NCBI GenBank assembly: GCA_024401395.1
Contig: JAKSLD010000030.1
Location: 1-34,258, forward strand
Source: Bacteroidales bacterium
GTDB lineage: Bacteria; Bacteroidota; Bacteroidia; Bacteroidales; Marinilabiliaceae
DNA length: 34,258 bases
Direction: 5' to 3'
Under the pieces are notes generated by a model. That model was not told where the DNA came from and did not search any database. It was given only the letters and a program-made list of their open reading frames with translations. How positions within the stretch are numbered: the first letter of the stretch is position 1; each line of letters starts with the position of its first letter. A program made the translations under genes and the position numbers. This document shows positions 33,556-34,258 of the stretch, piece by piece.

Positions 33556-33769
33556 AATGGTGTGATGTAGTAATATTGCGTTGTTGACAAAACGCATTGT
33601 TGTCGGGGACGAAATTACAAATAATTTTTTACACGTTATCAGCATATACGACAATATAAAAGAAGACACGGCGAAGGCCTATGACACCTGTCACAAATCA
33701 AATAATGGAGGAAGTCGGTTTTAGATAAAGATAAGATTTATTATTGCTGGAAGTGGGCTCTGGGTCCTC

Positions 33770-33813
33770 TCTGTATTAAGGCTGTATTAAGAGAGCGTTA
33801 AGAGAGTGTATAG
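33770..33813 (-). repeat. 11-bp periodic CTTAA array (copy 3, inverted)
   Basis: Read on the minus strand: CTATACACTCT, CTTAACGCTCT, CTTAATACAGC, CTTAATACAGA. The last three units are identical to units 3-5 of copy 1 at 13718-13750. It points towards the cyclophilin gene, over 200 bp away. Confidence 0.85.
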
Positions 33814-33861
33814 AGAGGTAGGGGGATATGATTTTTATATGTTTTGTTTTTTGGGAGGGAG

Positions 33862-33921
33862 GTGGTTCTAGGAGGAGGCTAGTGGTTCTAGGAGGGGGTA
33901 GTGGTTCTAGGAGGTGGTGGT
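33862..33921 (+). repeat. G-rich repeat, three copies of GTGGTTCTAGGAGG
   Basis: Copies start at 33862, 33882 and 33901 (spacing 20 and 19 bp), preceded by GGGAGGGAGG at 33853. The strand is strongly G-rich and could form a quadruplex, though most runs are only two G. Confidence 0.75.
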
Positions 33922-33926
33922 TAACA

Positions 33927-33946
33927 AGACGGTGTACACACCGTCT
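33927..33946. repeat. REP-like palindrome
   Basis: AGACGGTGT and ACACCGTCT arms around a 2-bp centre, followed by CTAC. It resembles the short AGACGG/CCGTCTCTAC palindromes scattered in several bacterial genomes. Confidence 0.6.
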
Positions 33947-34025
33947 CTACAAAGCGATAACAAACGATTAGGAAGACACTAAAAAACGCTTGACCCCCCC
34001 CAAAAAAAAACGGCCAAAATATGTC

Positions 34026-34067
34026 GTTCGTCAAAAATTATTGCAGTTCGTCAAAAAGTTTATTGCG
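34026..34067 (+). repeat. Tandem direct repeat upstream of the last gene
   Basis: GTTCGTCAAAAATTATTGCA (34026-34045) is followed at once by GTTCGTCAAAAAGTTTATTG and two further bases (34046-34067). The second copy overlaps the -33 element of the promoter candidate at 34063. Confidence 0.6.
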
Positions 34068-34092
34068 GAATTGAGGCAAATTTTTAGTTTCG
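34063..34092 (+). promoter_or_regulatory. Promoter candidate of the last gene
   Basis: TTG (34063-34065), 19 bp, TAGTTTCG (34085-34092; one mismatch to TAnnTTTG). The start is 86 bp downstream, implying a long leader. Confidence 0.4.
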
Positions 34093-34178
34093 CGACGGAT
34101 TCTTTGTGCACGTTCATCCCGATGAAAACACACTGGACATACCAAAAATTAACAGTTAAAAATTTTTCAAAACAATTC

Positions 34179-34258
34179 ATGAAGAGATTTCTATCTTTAT
34201 TCGTTTCTGCCTTGTTTGCTGTAGGTGCATGGGCAGAAGAGCCTCTGAGTGGCGAGTA
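34179..34258 (+). CDS. 5' end of an exported protein
   Basis: Only 26 codons are present. They form a clear Sec signal peptide: two basic residues, a hydrophobic core (FLSLFVSALFAVGA) and a likely cleavage after AWA, followed by EEPLSGE. There is no lipobox. The mature protein lies beyond the window, so nothing can be said about function. Confidence 0.7.
   Translation, partial: MKRFLSLFVSALFAVGAWAEEPLSGE

Larger units (their letters stand above)
33556..34178. other. Repeat-rich intergenic region, no gene seen
   Basis: Over 600 bp without a credible frame. It holds an 11-bp CTTAA array (33770-33813), a G-rich GTGGTTCTAG repeat (33853-33921), a REP-like palindrome (33927-33946), a C-run and A-run pair (33994-34010) and a 20-22 bp direct repeat (34026-34067). 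The last is followed by a promoter candidate for the gene at 34179. Confidence 0.7.

Noticed and set aside
33556-33669. 38-residue N-terminal extension of the cyclophilin
   Set aside because: It is not part of the fold and is unlike a signal peptide. The ATG at 33555 gives the family's normal start.

Overview
The window looks like a chromosomal piece of a Bacteroidales bacterium, probably Prevotella-like. Several signs agree: many promoters fit the Bacteroidota consensus (TTG or TTTG, 19-21 bp, TAnnTTTG), Shine-Dalgarno sites are largely absent, and the gene content is typical (meso-DAP dehydrogenase, RNase Y next to ZapA, an M16 lipoprotein peptidase, an esterase-GH43 enzyme, an OM beta-barrel of TonB-receptor type). 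The genus is inference.

Layout. 1-1814: 3' part of a PfkB sugar kinase and meso-DAP dehydrogenase, both minus, separated by a terminator. 2004-8470: two tandem paralogous 1059-residue sensors (periplasmic beta-propeller, Y_Y_Y domain, one membrane helix, coiled coil, cytoplasmic SpoIIE-type PP2C phosphatase). 8471-13813: an accessory region with an Rpn/PD-(D/E)XK protein carrying a tetrapeptide repeat, coding relics (one resembling the clamp-binding tail of UmuC), two adjacent PD-(D/E)XK-fold genes, twin REP-like hairpins, a GIY-YIG protein, two small HTH genes and a pair of long inverted repeats. 13814-17360: hexanucleotide array, NAD-dependent epimerase-like protein, esterase-GH43-CBM enzyme. 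17539-19870: coiled-coil protein, ZapA, a structured (possibly 6S-like) RNA and RNase Y in one minus-strand run. 19931-24562: TonB-receptor-like barrel, DUF1294 protein, lipoprotein beta-carbonic anhydrase, EamA transporter. 24616-28223: M16 protease lipoprotein and a small exported protein. 28487-30492: ECF sigma factor, probable anti-sigma and an unusual lipoprotein with a C-terminal membrane helix, with overlapping reading frames. 30606-34258: AMP-forming acyl-CoA ligase, small unknown protein, cyclophilin, a repeat-rich intergenic region and the 5' end of an exported protein.

The most unusual signal is not a gene. Two families of dispersed intergenic arrays share an exact 11-bp period. 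One (CTTAAC/CTTAAT units) occurs three times, at 13696, 22596 and 33770; the first copy runs in register into a TAACTTTG promoter box. The other (GTCTAG units) occurs at 14991 and 28333. An 11-bp direct-repeat period is the geometry used by PhoB/OmpR-family response regulators, so a regulatory role is possible, but a passive repeat family is equally compatible with the sequence.

No tRNA, rRNA, CRISPR array or complete insertion sequence was recognised.
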